Shown here: piece after piece, positions 25,913 to 34,343 of the stretch
Position numbering within the stretch: position 1 is the stretch's first letter
Layout of the letters: each line of letters opens with the position of its first letter
Source of the DNA: JAOUGY01 sp963792365
GTDB lineage: Bacteria > Actinomycetota > Acidimicrobiia > Spongiisociales > ZC4RG35
DNA: 64,000 bases
Direction of reading: 5' to 3'
NCBI GenBank assembly: GCA_963792365.1
Contig: CAWBVW010000010.1
Span: forward strand, 62,001-126,000
Made by a program: the position numbers and the translations under genes
Notes under the pieces: generated by a model
Told to the model about the DNA's origin: nothing
Database searches by the model: none
What the model saw: only the letters and a program-made list of their open reading frames with translations

Positions 25913-26938
25913 ATGAGCGTCATCGGCATACTCACCGCAGGTGGTGATTGCCCGGGGCTGAACGCCGTGATCCGGGCCGTGGTCACACGAAGCGTCAGCA
26001 CCCACGACAACGAGGTGGTCGGCATCCTCAATGGTTGGGAAGGGCTCATGACGGGCCACACCCGCCCCCTTGACCGCGATGATGTGCGAGGGATCGTGGC
26101 CAAGGGAGGCACAATCCTGGGCACCTCCAGGCTCGATCCCTATGTGCACGGCGACGGCTACGCCGGCGTAGACCGGACCATGCGGGCCAACGACATCGAC
26201 ACCGTCGTGGTTATCGGAGGTGACGGCACGCTTCGTTCGGCACTGCGCCTGGCGGAAGAGGGCCTGCCCGTGATCGGCGTTCCGAAGACAATCGACAACG
26301 ACATCGCAGCGACCGATGTCACGTTTGGCTTCAACACCGCAGTCGAGATCGCCACCGAAGCGATCGACCGGATCACGACCACGGCCGAAGCGCACAACCG
26401 GATCATGCTCGTCGAAGTGATGGGGCGGACCAAGGGATGGATCGCCACCCATGCCACGATCGCCGCCGGCGCCGATGCATTGCTCATCCCGGAGATCCCC
26501 TACGACCTCGATGAGGTGGCCAAGATCATCAAGAGCCGACATCGCAAAGGCCACCGATACTCGATCGTGGTCGTGTCCGAAGGTGTCGAGCCGCCCGACG
26601 AGACGCTGATGGCAGAACAGGTGGATGCCTTCGGCTTCAAGCGCCTCGGTGGGGTGACGTATCAGATCGCCCCCGTGTTGGAGCGCCTGACCGGCTTCGA
26701 GACCAGAGTCACCGTCTTGGGCCATCTCCAGCGAGGTGGAACCCCGAGCGCCTTCGACCGGGTTCTCGGGACCCGCTTTGGGGTGACTGCAGCGGATCTC
26801 GCAGCCGCGGGACAGACCGGCGTGATGGTGGCGGCCAGGGGAACCGAGATGGTTCCGGTGCCGCTGGCCGATGCGTGCGAGGAGATCCGTGGGGTGGACG
26901 AAGCGCTGTTCGACACCGCGGCAACCTTCTTCGGCTGA
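25913..26938 (+). CDS. 6-phosphofructokinase, ATP-type or mixed-type
   Basis: The ATG at 25913, six bases after AAGGAG, gives 341 residues. Motifs: LTAGGDCPGLNAVIR (7-21), GGDGT (102-106), PKTIDND (124-130), VEVMGRTKGWIA, and LGHLQRGGTPSAFDR near the end. Gly after GGD indicates ATP use, while Lys in PKT is shared with PPi enzymes. This mixed signature is that of the group III actinobacterial PfkA. It and the upstream GGDD enzyme form a tandem pair that probably gives flexible control at the fructose-6-phosphate step. The start upstream at 25799 lies inside the first gene and was rejected. Confidence 0.88.
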   Translation: MSVIGILTAGGDCPGLNAVIRAVVTRSVSTHDNEVVGILNGWEGLMTGHTRPLDRDDVRGIVAKGGTILGTSRLDPYVHGDGYAGVDRTMRANDIDTVVVIGGDGTLRSALRLAEEGLPVIGVPKTIDNDIAATDVTFGFNTAVEIATEAIDRITTTAEAHNRIMLVEVMGRTKGWIATHATIAAGADALLIPEIPYDLDEVAKIIKSRHRKGHRYSIVVVSEGVEPPDETLMAEQVDAFGFKRLGGVTYQIAPVLERLTGFETRVTVLGHLQRGGTPSAFDRVLGTRFGVTAADLAAAGQTGVMVAARGTEMVPVPLADACEEIRGVDEALFDTAATFFG

Positions 26939-26947
26939 GCCCCGGCC

Positions 26948-26980
26948 GCCCGGCCCGAGACGCGGGCTAGTCGGCCGGGC
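26948..26980. terminator. Candidate bidirectional terminator between pfk and rluD
   Basis: GCCCGGCC (26948-26955) and GGCCGGGC (26973-26980) form an 8-bp GC stem, with a nested CCCG/CGGG pair in the loop. It lies between convergent genes and overlaps the last codons of rluD. No U-run follows, as is common for actinobacterial hairpins. Confidence 0.45.
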
Positions 26981-27872
26981 CGAGCCGGGCGAGCACCTCG
27001 GCCAGGTCTGGTGCCAGCGGACTCGACACCCGTACCTCGCCACCCGTGATCGGGTGCTCGAACGACAGCTCGCCGGCGTGGAGGAACACCCGTGGGGAAT
27101 CCACCCTCGTGGGCTTTCCGTACCACCGGTCGCCGATCACAGGATGACCGATGGACGTCATGTGCACCCGGATCTGGTGCGTACGCCCTGTCTCGAGCGT
27201 GACATTCAACATCGATACTTCCCAGCCGGACCATTGCCCAGTCCGTCGATAGTGGGTCCTCGCTGGTTTCCCGAACGGCGACACGACGCGGCGCTTAGGG
27301 CGACTCGGATCGGGCCCGACCGGAGCATCGATGGTGCCCCGTGGTGCGTCGAAGGTCCCATCGACCAGGGCGGTGTATCCACGATGCACCAAACGTCGCT
27401 TGATCATGTCGGTGAGCAGCTCGTGGGCCTCAGCCGTGAGCGCCACCACCAAAAGTCCCGACGTGTCGCGGTCGAGGCGATGGACGATCCCCCATCGAGG
27501 ATCCTCTCCGACGCCTCTAATCGTGGGATATCGATACAACAATCCGGCTGCCAGGGTGCCGACATTTCGGCCGGCGCCCGGATGCACCACCATCCCCGCC
27601 GGTTTTTCCACCACCAACAGGTGCTCGTCCTCGTAGCGGATCACGAGGTCGACCTCTTCTGGCTGAAGGATGTCGCCTGGTTCCGGCACCTCGAATTCGA
27701 CGACGGCGCCGCTCTCGAGCCGATCGCGAGCAGATACCGGCAGGCCGCCGCTCGTCACTGCGCCGTCGTCGACCAGCGTTCTGGCTTCGGAGCGACTGAG
27801 GCCACCGAGCACGGCGACGATCTTGTCGGCGCGCTCGCCCGCCAGGTCGTCGGGGACCGTGTGCGACGCCAT
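26967..27872 (-). CDS. rluD: Ribosomal large-subunit pseudouridine synthase RluD-type
   Basis: The enzyme converts uridines of 23S rRNA helix 69 to pseudouridine. The ATG at 27872 gives 301 residues. An N-terminal S4 RNA-binding domain (GERADKIVAVLGGLSRSEAR) precedes the RluA-family catalytic core. The motif HRLDRDTSGLLVVAL (131-145) has the catalytic Asp134, and GRTHQIRVHM lies further on. It overlaps the lspA stop by one base (TGATG), the classic lspA-rluD pairing. The longer frame up to 28217 runs through lspA and is spurious. RluD versus RluC-type specificity is assigned from the neighbourhood and overall similarity. Confidence 0.92.
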   Translation of the reverse strand: MASHTVPDDLAGERADKIVAVLGGLSRSEARTLVDDGAVTSGGLPVSARDRLESGAVVEFEVPEPGDILQPEEVDLVIRYEDEHLLVVEKPAGMVVHPGAGRNVGTLAAGLLYRYPTIRGVGEDPRWGIVHRLDRDTSGLLVVALTAEAHELLTDMIKRRLVHRGYTALVDGTFDAPRGTIDAPVGPDPSRPKRRVVSPFGKPARTHYRRTGQWSGWEVSMLNVTLETGRTHQIRVHMTSIGHPVIGDRWYGKPTRVDSPRVFLHAGELSFEHPITGGEVRVSSPLAPDLAEVLARLGPAD

Positions 27873-28360
27873 CAGGCCTCGGTTTCGTCGCCGTGCCGTA
27901 GACCGGCGACGAACAGCAGAACCACGGCAATGGTGATCGAGGAATCGGCGATGTTGAAGATCGGAAAATTCGGGAAGCGGATCCAGTCGATGACATGACC
28001 GTCCAGCAGACCCGGGCCGCGGGCAATTCGATCGATCAGGTTTCCGACAGCGCCGCCCATGACCATGCCGAATGCGATCACCTCCACGTTCGGCCGAGTG
28101 CTGCGGAGCGCACCGAGGATCACAACGACGGCCACGACGGCTGCGACCCCGAACAGCGAACCGCCGTTCTCGAAGATCGAAAACGCTGCGCCCGGGTTTT
28201 CGCCGTAGGTGAACCACAGAAGACCGGGAATCACCGACACCTGGCCGTCGACGAAGGATATGGCGGCGATGCGTTTCGTGAGCAGGTCGAGTACGACGAC
28301 GGCCACGGCGATCGCCACCGCTGTGGCGTATTGCCTGGTCAGCTTCTCTTGGACGCGCAC
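27872..28360 (-). CDS. lspA: Lipoprotein signal peptidase LspA
   Basis: LspA is an aspartyl protease of the membrane that cleaves prolipoprotein signal peptides. From the GTG at 28360 it has 162 residues and four membrane segments. Motifs are NPGAAFSIF (55-63), GGAVGNLIDR (102-111), GHVIDWI with catalytic Asp125, and FNIADSSI with catalytic Asp139. A GTG at 28369 would add three residues. Its start lies inside the DksA-like gene upstream (overlap about 20 bases), so the two are co-transcribed; no separate Shine-Dalgarno sequence is evident. Confidence 0.94.
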   Translation of the reverse strand: MRVQEKLTRQYATAVAIAVAVVVLDLLTKRIAAISFVDGQVSVIPGLLWFTYGENPGAAFSIFENGGSLFGVAAVVAVVVILGALRSTRPNVEVIAFGMVMGGAVGNLIDRIARGPGLLDGHVIDWIRFPNFPIFNIADSSITIAVVLLFVAGLRHGDETEA

Positions 28361-28713
28361 GTCACGCACATGGTGGCGTACGGCAACACCTCGAGCCTGG
28401 CGATCGGGATTTCCGAACCGCACACCTCGCAGATGCCATAGGAGCCGTCGTCGACTCTCTCGAGGGCTCGCTCGACCTTGTGGAGAAGGTCCACGGAGTT
28501 GCGCTCGATCGACAGCTCCTTTTCGTACTCGAACTTCATCGAGCCGGCTTCTGCGCTCCCAGGATCGGGGCTCCGGTCGGCGGAGGTCTCGGTGAGACGA
28601 GCCTCCTCCAACTCTTGCTCGTGCTCCTCGATGAGTTCGCTCAGGCGTTGCCGCTCGGCTTCGAGCTGAGCCTTGAACTCCTTCAGTTGTGCCTTCTTCA
28701 TCGCCTGTGCCAT
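28339..28713 (-). CDS. DksA/TraR-type zinc-finger protein
   Basis: The product has 124 residues. An N-terminal coiled coil (about 5-45) has many Glu/Arg. The C-terminal zinc finger has C95 and C98 in ICEVCG and C116 and C119 in MCVTCASK, the four-cysteine pattern of TraR/DksA proteins. DksA binds RNA polymerase and modulates initiation. Actinobacterial versions are less characterised and may act independently of ppGpp. It precedes lspA and rluD in one transcription unit and diverges from the DUF167 gene across 99 bases. Confidence 0.87.
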   Translation of the reverse strand: MAQAMKKAQLKEFKAQLEAERQRLSELIEEHEQELEEARLTETSADRSPDPGSAEAGSMKFEYEKELSIERNSVDLLHKVERALERVDDGSYGICEVCGSEIPIARLEVLPYATMCVTCASKRS

Positions 28714-28812
28714 ACACCTCTGCCTCTACAGGGAGCCGGGACTGTACCAATTCCTCCGGGCTACGCCAGGGCCAAACGGAGTGATCGGCCGCCAATACGC
28801 CCTTCGGCTTGA

Positions 28813-29109
28813 ATGGATCACATGGTCTCATGGATCAGGGCGGCGGACCAGGACTGTCTCATCACCGTGTGGGTCGTACCTGGAGCCTCGAGAACCGAGA
28901 TCGCGGGCGAGCACGGCGACGCCCTGAAGATCCGAATCGCGGCCCCACCGGTGGACGGGCGAGCCAACGCCGCGGTAGTGGCGTTGTTGCACCGGCTGAC
29001 GGGGCGCTCCGCCAGCCTGGAGCGGGCGCCCGCAGCACGCGCAAAGGTGATCCGGCTCGAAGGCTGTACCGTCGCGCACGCCGAGCGGATTCTTGCGCCA
29101 AGGAGATGA
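28813..29109 (+). CDS. DUF167 (YggU) family protein
   Basis: The 98-residue protein carries the DUF167 core: ITVWVVPGASRTEIAGEHGDALKIRIAAPPVDGRANAAV is spread over residues 17-55, with the family motif PPVDGRAN intact. The C-terminal helix ends ERIL. The function is unknown. The family is conserved in bacteria and often adjacent to yggT and cell-division genes, which fits the nearby yggT/divIVA cluster. A second ATG at 28822 is an alternative start. Confidence 0.85.
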   Translation: MDHMVSWIRAADQDCLITVWVVPGASRTEIAGEHGDALKIRIAAPPVDGRANAAVVALLHRLTGRSASLERAPAARAKVIRLEGCTVAHAERILAPRR

Positions 29110-29182
29110 TCATGCGAGGGCGTCTGACACCTGCTTCAGCGGCTTGCAGTTCAATTGAGGTTTGGGCAGTGGGCAGGCTCGT

Positions 29183-29209
29183 TACCATCGACGGCCCGTG
29201 TCTCAGGAG
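29183..29209 (+). promoter_or_regulatory. Possible ileS promoter -10 and ribosome binding site
   Basis: TACCAT (29183-29188) fits the actinobacterial -10 pattern TANNNT, with TTTGGG 16 bases upstream as a weak -35. AGGAG at 29205-29209 precedes the ileS start. No T-box specifier or terminator structure fits in the 105-base leader, so tRNA-sensing control is not apparent. Confidence 0.35.
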
Positions 29210-29214
29210 CGATG

Positions 29215-32200
29215 GTGACCACGTCCGATTTTCAGCGAGTCGACCCGAAGGTGGACTTCCCGCGGCTCGAACACGAGGTCTTGGATTTGTGGGATCGGAT
29301 CGACGCCTTCGCCGAATCGGTCAGGATGCGGCCGGCGGACAACGAATACGTGTTCTACGACGGACCGCCGTTTCCCACCGGGACTCCCCACTACGGCAAT
29401 CTCCTCGCAGGTGTCATCAAAGATGTCGTCCCGCGCTATTGGACGATGCGGGGATACCGCGTCGAACGTCGCTTCGGGTGGGACACGCATGGGCTGCCGG
29501 TCGAGATGGAGGTCGAGAAACAGCTGGGCATCTCTGGCCCACGCCAGATCAACGAGTATGGGATCGATCGCTTCAACGAGGCATGCCGGGCCCACGTCCA
29601 GGCGAACACCGAGGCATGGGAACGGGTGGTCCGACGCCTTGGGCGCTGGGTCGACATGGTCAACGACTACAAGACCATGGACACCGACTTCATGGAGTCG
29701 GTGTGGTGGGTGTTCAAGGAGCTGTGGGAGAAGGGATTGGTCTACCTGGACTTCAAGGTCTTGCCGTATTCCTATGGCGCCACCACGCCACTGTCCAACT
29801 TCGAGGCGAATCTCGACTATCGGGACACCGATGATCCGTCGATCACCCTCAGCCTCGAAGTGGTGGAGGGCAACGGTCCCGTTCAGGTCGGCGACCATCT
29901 CCTCATCTGGACCACCACCCCTTGGACCCTTCCGGGAAATCTGGCCATCGCCGCCGGCATCGACATCGAATATGTGCGAGTCGAGGACGCCGATGGTGTT
30001 TTCTGGCTGGCGGCCGATCGGGTGGGCTCGTACTGGAAGGAGCCACCTGCAATCTCGGGCCGGATCACCGGCGAGCAGCTCTCCGGCGTGGCCTACCGAC
30101 AGCCGTTCGACCACTTCGAGACCGAGCGGGATCGTGGCGCATTTCGGGTGATCCTCTCCGACGACGTCACCACCGAGGACGGGACCGGTCTCGTGCACAT
30201 GGCACCGGCGTACGGCGAGGCCGACTTCTTCGCCCTGCAGAGCGCAGGCCTCGACGTGCTAGTCGATCCGGTGGATGCGGAGGGACGATTCACCGAGGAA
30301 GTGCCCGAGGTGGCGGGCATGAACATCAAGGACGCCGACAAGGTGCTGATCGGGTTCCTCAAAGAGCAGGGGATCCTCGTTCGCAACGACCGCATCAGGC
30401 ACTCGTACCCCTTCTGCTATCGAACTGGAACGCCGCTCATCTACAAGGCGATTCCAACCTGGTTCGTCAGAGTGGATCCCGCCGGCATGGCGAGCCACAA
30501 CGAGCAGATCCATTGGGTGCCCGATTACGTGGGCAGCCGTCGTTTCGGCAATTGGCTCGAAGGCGCCCGCGACTGGGCGATCAGCCGAAACAGGTACTGG
30601 GGCTCGTGCATTCCCGTGTGGCAGTGCGACGGGTGTGACGCATCCGAATGCATCGGTTCAATCGACGAGCTGGAAGCCAGGAGCGGGATTCGGCTCGATG
30701 ACCTCCACAAGCATCTGGTCGACCCGGTCACGTGGCCCTGTGCGGATTGTGAAGGCACCATGCGCCGGGTACCAGAGGTCCTGGATTGTTGGTTCGAGTC
30801 GGGTTCCATGCCGTACGGCCAGGTGCACTACCCGTTCGAGAACCGTGAACGCTTCGAGGCGACCTATCCGGCCCAGTTCATCGCCGAAGGGCTCGATCAG
30901 ACCCGCGGGTGGTTCTACACGCTGCATGTGCTGGCCACGTCTCTCTTCGATCAACCGGCCTTTCGCAACTGCGTCGTCAACGGAATGATCCTTGCCGAAG
31001 ACGGCCGCAAGATGTCCAAGAGCCTCAAGAACTACCCGGACCCGAACGAGGTCTTCGACGAGTCCGGGGCAGATGCTGTGCGGGCGTTCATGATCAACTC
31101 CCCCGTATTGCGAGCCGAACCACTCCGCTTCTCCAAAGAGGGTGTGCGGGACGTCGTGCGGACGGTGCTCCTGCCGCTGTGGAACACCTATTCGTTCTTC
31201 ACGACCTATGCCGCCGCCGACGGCATCACTGCTGCCGATCTGCGGTCGGCACCCGCACCCGCCGATCGTCCCGAGATCGACCGGTGGATCCTGTCTGTCC
31301 TCCAGAGCCTGATCGAAGAAGTGAACACCCAGATGGAGGGGTACTACCTCTACAACGTCGTTCCACCGACACTGGGCTTCATCGACGACCTCACCAACTG
31401 GTACATCCGCAGGTCGAGGCGACGGTTCTGGTCCAAACGCGGCGCCTCCGAGTCGGGGGACGCCGACAAGCTGTCGGCGTTCGCAACGCTCTACGAGGTG
31501 CTCTCGACGTTTGTGACGGTGTTGGCGCCGGTGCTGCCCTTCATCACGGAACGGCTGTACCAGGGCCTCGTTGCCGAAATCGACCCAGACGCCCCGAGGA
31601 GTGTGCACCACTGCGACTTCCCGAAGGCCGACCTGACGCTCATCGACGAGCCATTGGAAGAGGCGATGGCGGCGGTCCGCGAGGTCGTGCAACTGGGTCA
31701 TGCCCTCCGCAAGCAGAATCAGATCAAGGTCCGCCAGCCGCTTCGCTCGGCCACGGTCCTGAGCCATGACACATCAGTGGCAGAGGCAGTTCGGTCTCAT
31801 GGCGATCTGATCGCCGGGGAGCTCAATGTGAAGACGGTGCAGGTTCAGAGCGACGAGGCAGGCCTGGTCGACCTCGGCGCCAAGGCCGACTTCAAGCGCC
31901 TCGGCCCCCGGCTGGGAGCGAGGATGAAAGAGGTCGCTGCAGCGGTCGCCGAACTGGGGACCACCGAGTTGGAGGTCCTTCTCGACGGGGGGACGGTTGA
32001 GGTCGCCGGAGAGCCACTCACGAGCGAGGACCTGATCGTAACGAGAACGCCGCGCCCGGGGACCGTCGTCGAAGCGTCGGGTCCACTGGCGGTGGCTCTG
32101 GATGTGGACCTCGACGAGGCGCTTCGCACCGAGGGGCTGGCCCGCGAGGTCATTTCGCGTGTCCAACAACTCCGTCGGGACGCCGGGCTCGAGGTGACGG

Positions 32201-32376
32201 ATCGCATCGTCGTCCGGTGGTCGACCGACGACCCCGGCCTACGAACGGCCGTCGAAGCGAACGCTCCGATGATCAGCAGCGAGGTGCTCGCCGTCTCACT
32301 CGAATGGTGGGAGGGCGTCTCTCCGACAACGGAGATCGACGGGATTCCGTTCGGGCTTGCGATCGAACCGGCCTAG
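29215..32376 (+). CDS. ileS: Isoleucyl-tRNA synthetase, long (type 2) form
   Basis: The enzyme charges tRNA-Ile. The GTG at 29215, five bases after AGGAG, gives 1053 residues; the ATG at 29212 has only two bases of spacing. The HIGH-type motif is HYGN (59-62) in PPFPTGTPHYGNLLAG, and KMSKS is at 599-603. Length, FPFCYRTGTPLIYKA-like text and lack of the C-terminal zinc ribbon mark the eukaryote-like IleRS2 class, as in mycobacteria. The editing domain (TTPWTLPGN) is present. It converges on divIVA with four bases between stops. Confidence 0.95.
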   Translation: MTTSDFQRVDPKVDFPRLEHEVLDLWDRIDAFAESVRMRPADNEYVFYDGPPFPTGTPHYGNLLAGVIKDVVPRYWTMRGYRVERRFGWDTHGLPVEMEVEKQLGISGPRQINEYGIDRFNEACRAHVQANTEAWERVVRRLGRWVDMVNDYKTMDTDFMESVWWVFKELWEKGLVYLDFKVLPYSYGATTPLSNFEANLDYRDTDDPSITLSLEVVEGNGPVQVGDHLLIWTTTPWTLPGNLAIAAGIDIEYVRVEDADGVFWLAADRVGSYWKEPPAISGRITGEQLSGVAYRQPFDHFETERDRGAFRVILSDDVTTEDGTGLVHMAPAYGEADFFALQSAGLDVLVDPVDAEGRFTEEVPEVAGMNIKDADKVLIGFLKEQGILVRNDRIRHSYPFCYRTGTPLIYKAIPTWFVRVDPAGMASHNEQIHWVPDYVGSRRFGNWLEGARDWAISRNRYWGSCIPVWQCDGCDASECIGSIDELEARSGIRLDDLHKHLVDPVTWPCADCEGTMRRVPEVLDCWFESGSMPYGQVHYPFENRERFEATYPAQFIAEGLDQTRGWFYTLHVLATSLFDQPAFRNCVVNGMILAEDGRKMSKSLKNYPDPNEVFDESGADAVRAFMINSPVLRAEPLRFSKEGVRDVVRTVLLPLWNTYSFFTTYAAADGITAADLRSAPAPADRPEIDRWILSVLQSLIEEVNTQMEGYYLYNVVPPTLGFIDDLTNWYIRRSRRRFWSKRGASESGDADKLSAFATLYEVLSTFVTVLAPVLPFITERLYQGLVAEIDPDAPRSVHHCDFPKADLTLIDEPLEEAMAAVREVVQLGHALRKQNQIKVRQPLRSATVLSHDTSVAEAVRSHGDLIAGELNVKTVQVQSDEAGLVDLGAKADFKRLGPRLGARMKEVAAAVAELGTTELEVLLDGGTVEVAGEPLTSEDLIVTRTPRPGTVVEASGPLAVALDVDLDEALRTEGLAREVISRVQQLRRDAGLEVTDRIVVRWSTDDPGLRTAVEANAPMISSEVLAVSLEWWEGVSPTTEIDGIPFGLAIEPA

Positions 32377-32380
32377 AGGG

Positions 32381-33421
32381 TCACTCCCAGGGACGTCGCG
32401 GTTTGCTGTCGGCGTCTCCGGCTTCGTCGTCACTCCAACCCTCGAAACCTGCGCGCTCCCACGCATCGGTGGTCTCGGCGTCGTCCGAGTTCATGGAATC
32501 CGCCGGAAGTACTGCATCGGCCCAGTCCTCTGCCTCGTCCTGGGCTTCGGCCCAGCCGTCCGCCACCTCGTCCGACTCTTCCGCGGTCTCCGGTACCCAC
32601 GATTTGAAAGTGGCGTCCGCGATGGCCTCGTCGAGGGTGTCGGCCTCGACGGTGTCGGCCTCGGCGGTGTCGGCCTCGACGGTGTCGGCCTCGACGGTGT
32701 CGGCCCCGACCGTCATGTCCTGGTCGGCATCGACATCGGCGTCGTCGCCGGCGCCCAAGAACACCATCTCGCTGGTCTCGTCGGCGACATTCTCACCGGC
32801 CATGTCTTCCTCGGTGCCACCCACCTCGAACGCCGACTGGCTTCCGGAGGCTGCGTCGAAGGTCTCTTCGACCACGACCTCCTCGATGAGGATCGTCTCC
32901 TCGATCATGCCGGCCTCGGGTGCCACCACGCTCTCTTCCGCGTCGGGCCTCAACTCCTGGATGCCCTCGTCGACGACCCGGTCCATTGCGTCGACGTCTG
33001 CGTCGACGGAGGCAACGAGTAGCTTCACCTTTCCCCTGATCTCGGCGATGCCCGACCGGAGGCCGGCAACCTCAACGTCGAGCTTGGCTCGTTCCTCGTC
33101 GCGCACGGCAGCCAGACGCTCGTTCTGAGCCTTGGCATCTTCGAGAATCCGATTCGATTCGGCCTTGGCTTCCTCGACGATCATGTCTGCCGATCTCTGC
33201 GCGGCCACGAGTGCGCGACTGATGGCGCTCTCGGAGTCGCCTTTCCCGGCGAGATCCGCCTCCAGAGCCGTTATCCGGTTCTGCGCTTCTGTAAGCCGCT
33301 CCTCATATGACTTGAGAGTGGTGACCACCTCGTCGAGGAAATCGTCGACCTCGTCCAGGTCGTAGCCTCGGAGCGCGGTTCCAAACGTCTTCTGTTGGAC
33401 GTCGATCGGCGTCAACGCCAT
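32381..33421 (-). CDS. divIVA: DivIVA/Wag31 polar growth and division protein
   Basis: The 346-residue product begins MALTPIDVQQKTFGTALRGYDLDEVDDFLD, summarised here as the DivIVA lipid-binding N-terminal region (residues 1-30, key Phe13 and Arg18 area). A coiled coil (about 32-150) follows, then a very acidic C-terminal half with a VEADT pentapeptide repeat (about 238-262). In actinobacteria DivIVA marks poles and septa and directs peptidoglycan synthesis. The C-terminal half is longer and more acidic than in mycobacterial Wag31. Start ATG 33421 follows AGAGGTG. It ends the division cluster, 106 bases after yggT. Confidence 0.93.
   Translation of the reverse strand: MALTPIDVQQKTFGTALRGYDLDEVDDFLDEVVTTLKSYEERLTEAQNRITALEADLAGKGDSESAISRALVAAQRSADMIVEEAKAESNRILEDAKAQNERLAAVRDEERAKLDVEVAGLRSGIAEIRGKVKLLVASVDADVDAMDRVVDEGIQELRPDAEESVVAPEAGMIEETILIEEVVVEETFDAASGSQSAFEVGGTEEDMAGENVADETSEMVFLGAGDDADVDADQDMTVGADTVEADTVEADTAEADTVEADTLDEAIADATFKSWVPETAEESDEVADGWAEAQDEAEDWADAVLPADSMNSDDAETTDAWERAGFEGWSDDEAGDADSKPRRPWE
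32636..32710 (-). repeat. Five tandem 15-bp units in divIVA
   Basis: The unit GGTGTCGGCCTCGAC (plus strand) is repeated five times in register over exactly 75 bases, with one or two substitutions in units two and five. It encodes the VEADT repeat of DivIVA. The array is a likely site of length variation by slippage. Confidence 0.9.
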
Positions 33422-33527
33422 GTGTGCACCTCTATCCGGATCGTCGTGAGCTTACGGAGCCATGAGCCCGCTTCCAAGCATTGCCGTTCGGAGACGTGCC
33501 TGCGAGCGGAAGGCCCGGTGGACATGA

Positions 33528-33776
33528 TCAGCAGATGATGTTGATCACGATGAAGATGATGATCACCGACAGATCGAGTGACACCCCGCCGATGTTGACC
33601 GGACGGATCACGCGTCGGATCGGGAGCACGATCGGCATGACGAGTTTGTCGAGGAACCGATGAACCTTGCCGACCGGGTGGTCATACGGCACGCGGATCC
33701 AGGACAACACGACCCAGGCCAACAACACGAGCGTGAATAGCTGGAGGATCTGGCAGACGAGTTGGTACAGGCTCAT
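33528..33776 (-). CDS. YggT family membrane protein
   Basis: The 82-residue protein has two transmembrane helices (about 5-25 and 62-81) joined by a conserved loop, SWIRVPYDHPVGKVHRFLDK then PIRRVIRP. It matches the YggT family. In Gram-positive bacteria it sits between sepF and divIVA, as here, and is thought to act in septum or envelope organisation. Three bases separate it from sepF, so they are co-transcribed. Confidence 0.92.
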   Translation of the reverse strand: MSLYQLVCQILQLFTLVLLAWVVLSWIRVPYDHPVGKVHRFLDKLVMPIVLPIRRVIRPVNIGGVSLDLSVIIIFIVINIIC

Positions 33777-33779
33777 GGG

Positions 33780-34325
33780 CTATTCGTCCACCGATACTTC
33801 GTAGGCGCCGAGCGCTTGGAGCCGGCGTTTCTCCTCGACGCTGAGGTCGCCGCCGTCGGGCGTGATCAGCACGAGAGACTCGCCGACTTTCCGCATCCTT
33901 CCATCGAGGGCGTAGATGAGGCCAGAAGAGAAGTCGATCACCCGGCGCATGAGCTCGGAGTCGGTGCGTCGCAGGTCCATCACGACCGGGATCTGATCGC
34001 GAATCCAGTCGGCGAGAATCTTGGCGTCGCCGAACTCCTCCACCACGAGGATGTTCGTCTGCGGATTGGGCTTGATCGCCCGCATCGACGACGAGCCGGT
34101 GGGCCGAACGGTGGCCATGGTCGTACCCGCAGGGGCGGCCGCCGTGCGTGACGTTGCCGGCGGAGGCTCGACCCGTCGACCCTCCGGTGGTGTGAGCGGA
34201 CGCACTTTGCGTTGATCCTCGGGCGCGCCGCCCTGACCGACCTCATGGTGGTCGGCCTCCACCTCGATGTGGTCTTCGTCGACCAATCCGAGATAGACGA
34301 GCGCTTTCGAGAACAGTGAAGACAT
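33780..34325 (-). CDS. sepF: Cell-division protein SepF
   Basis: SepF anchors FtsZ to the membrane, replacing FtsA in actinobacteria. The 181-residue protein has an N-terminal amphipathic helix (SSLFSKALVYLGLVDEDH), a variable Pro-rich linker (about 30-80) and the SepF core. The core includes NPQTNILVVEEFGDAKILAD, VVMDLRRTDSELMRRVIDF and the glycine-containing beta region ALDGRMRKVGES. It lies 18 bases after yggS in the ftsZ-pgeF-yggS-sepF-yggT-divIVA order. Confidence 0.95.
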   Translation of the reverse strand: MSSLFSKALVYLGLVDEDHIEVEADHHEVGQGGAPEDQRKVRPLTPPEGRRVEPPPATSRTAAAPAGTTMATVRPTGSSSMRAIKPNPQTNILVVEEFGDAKILADWIRDQIPVVMDLRRTDSELMRRVIDFSSGLIYALDGRMRKVGESLVLITPDGGDLSVEEKRRLQALGAYEVSVDE

Positions 34326-34343
34326 CTGGTTGGACCCTCCCGA

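Noticed and set aside
29110..29211. T-box riboswitch upstream of ileS
   Set aside because: The leader is only about 100 bases and contains no recognisable T-box sequence or terminator/antiterminator pair.
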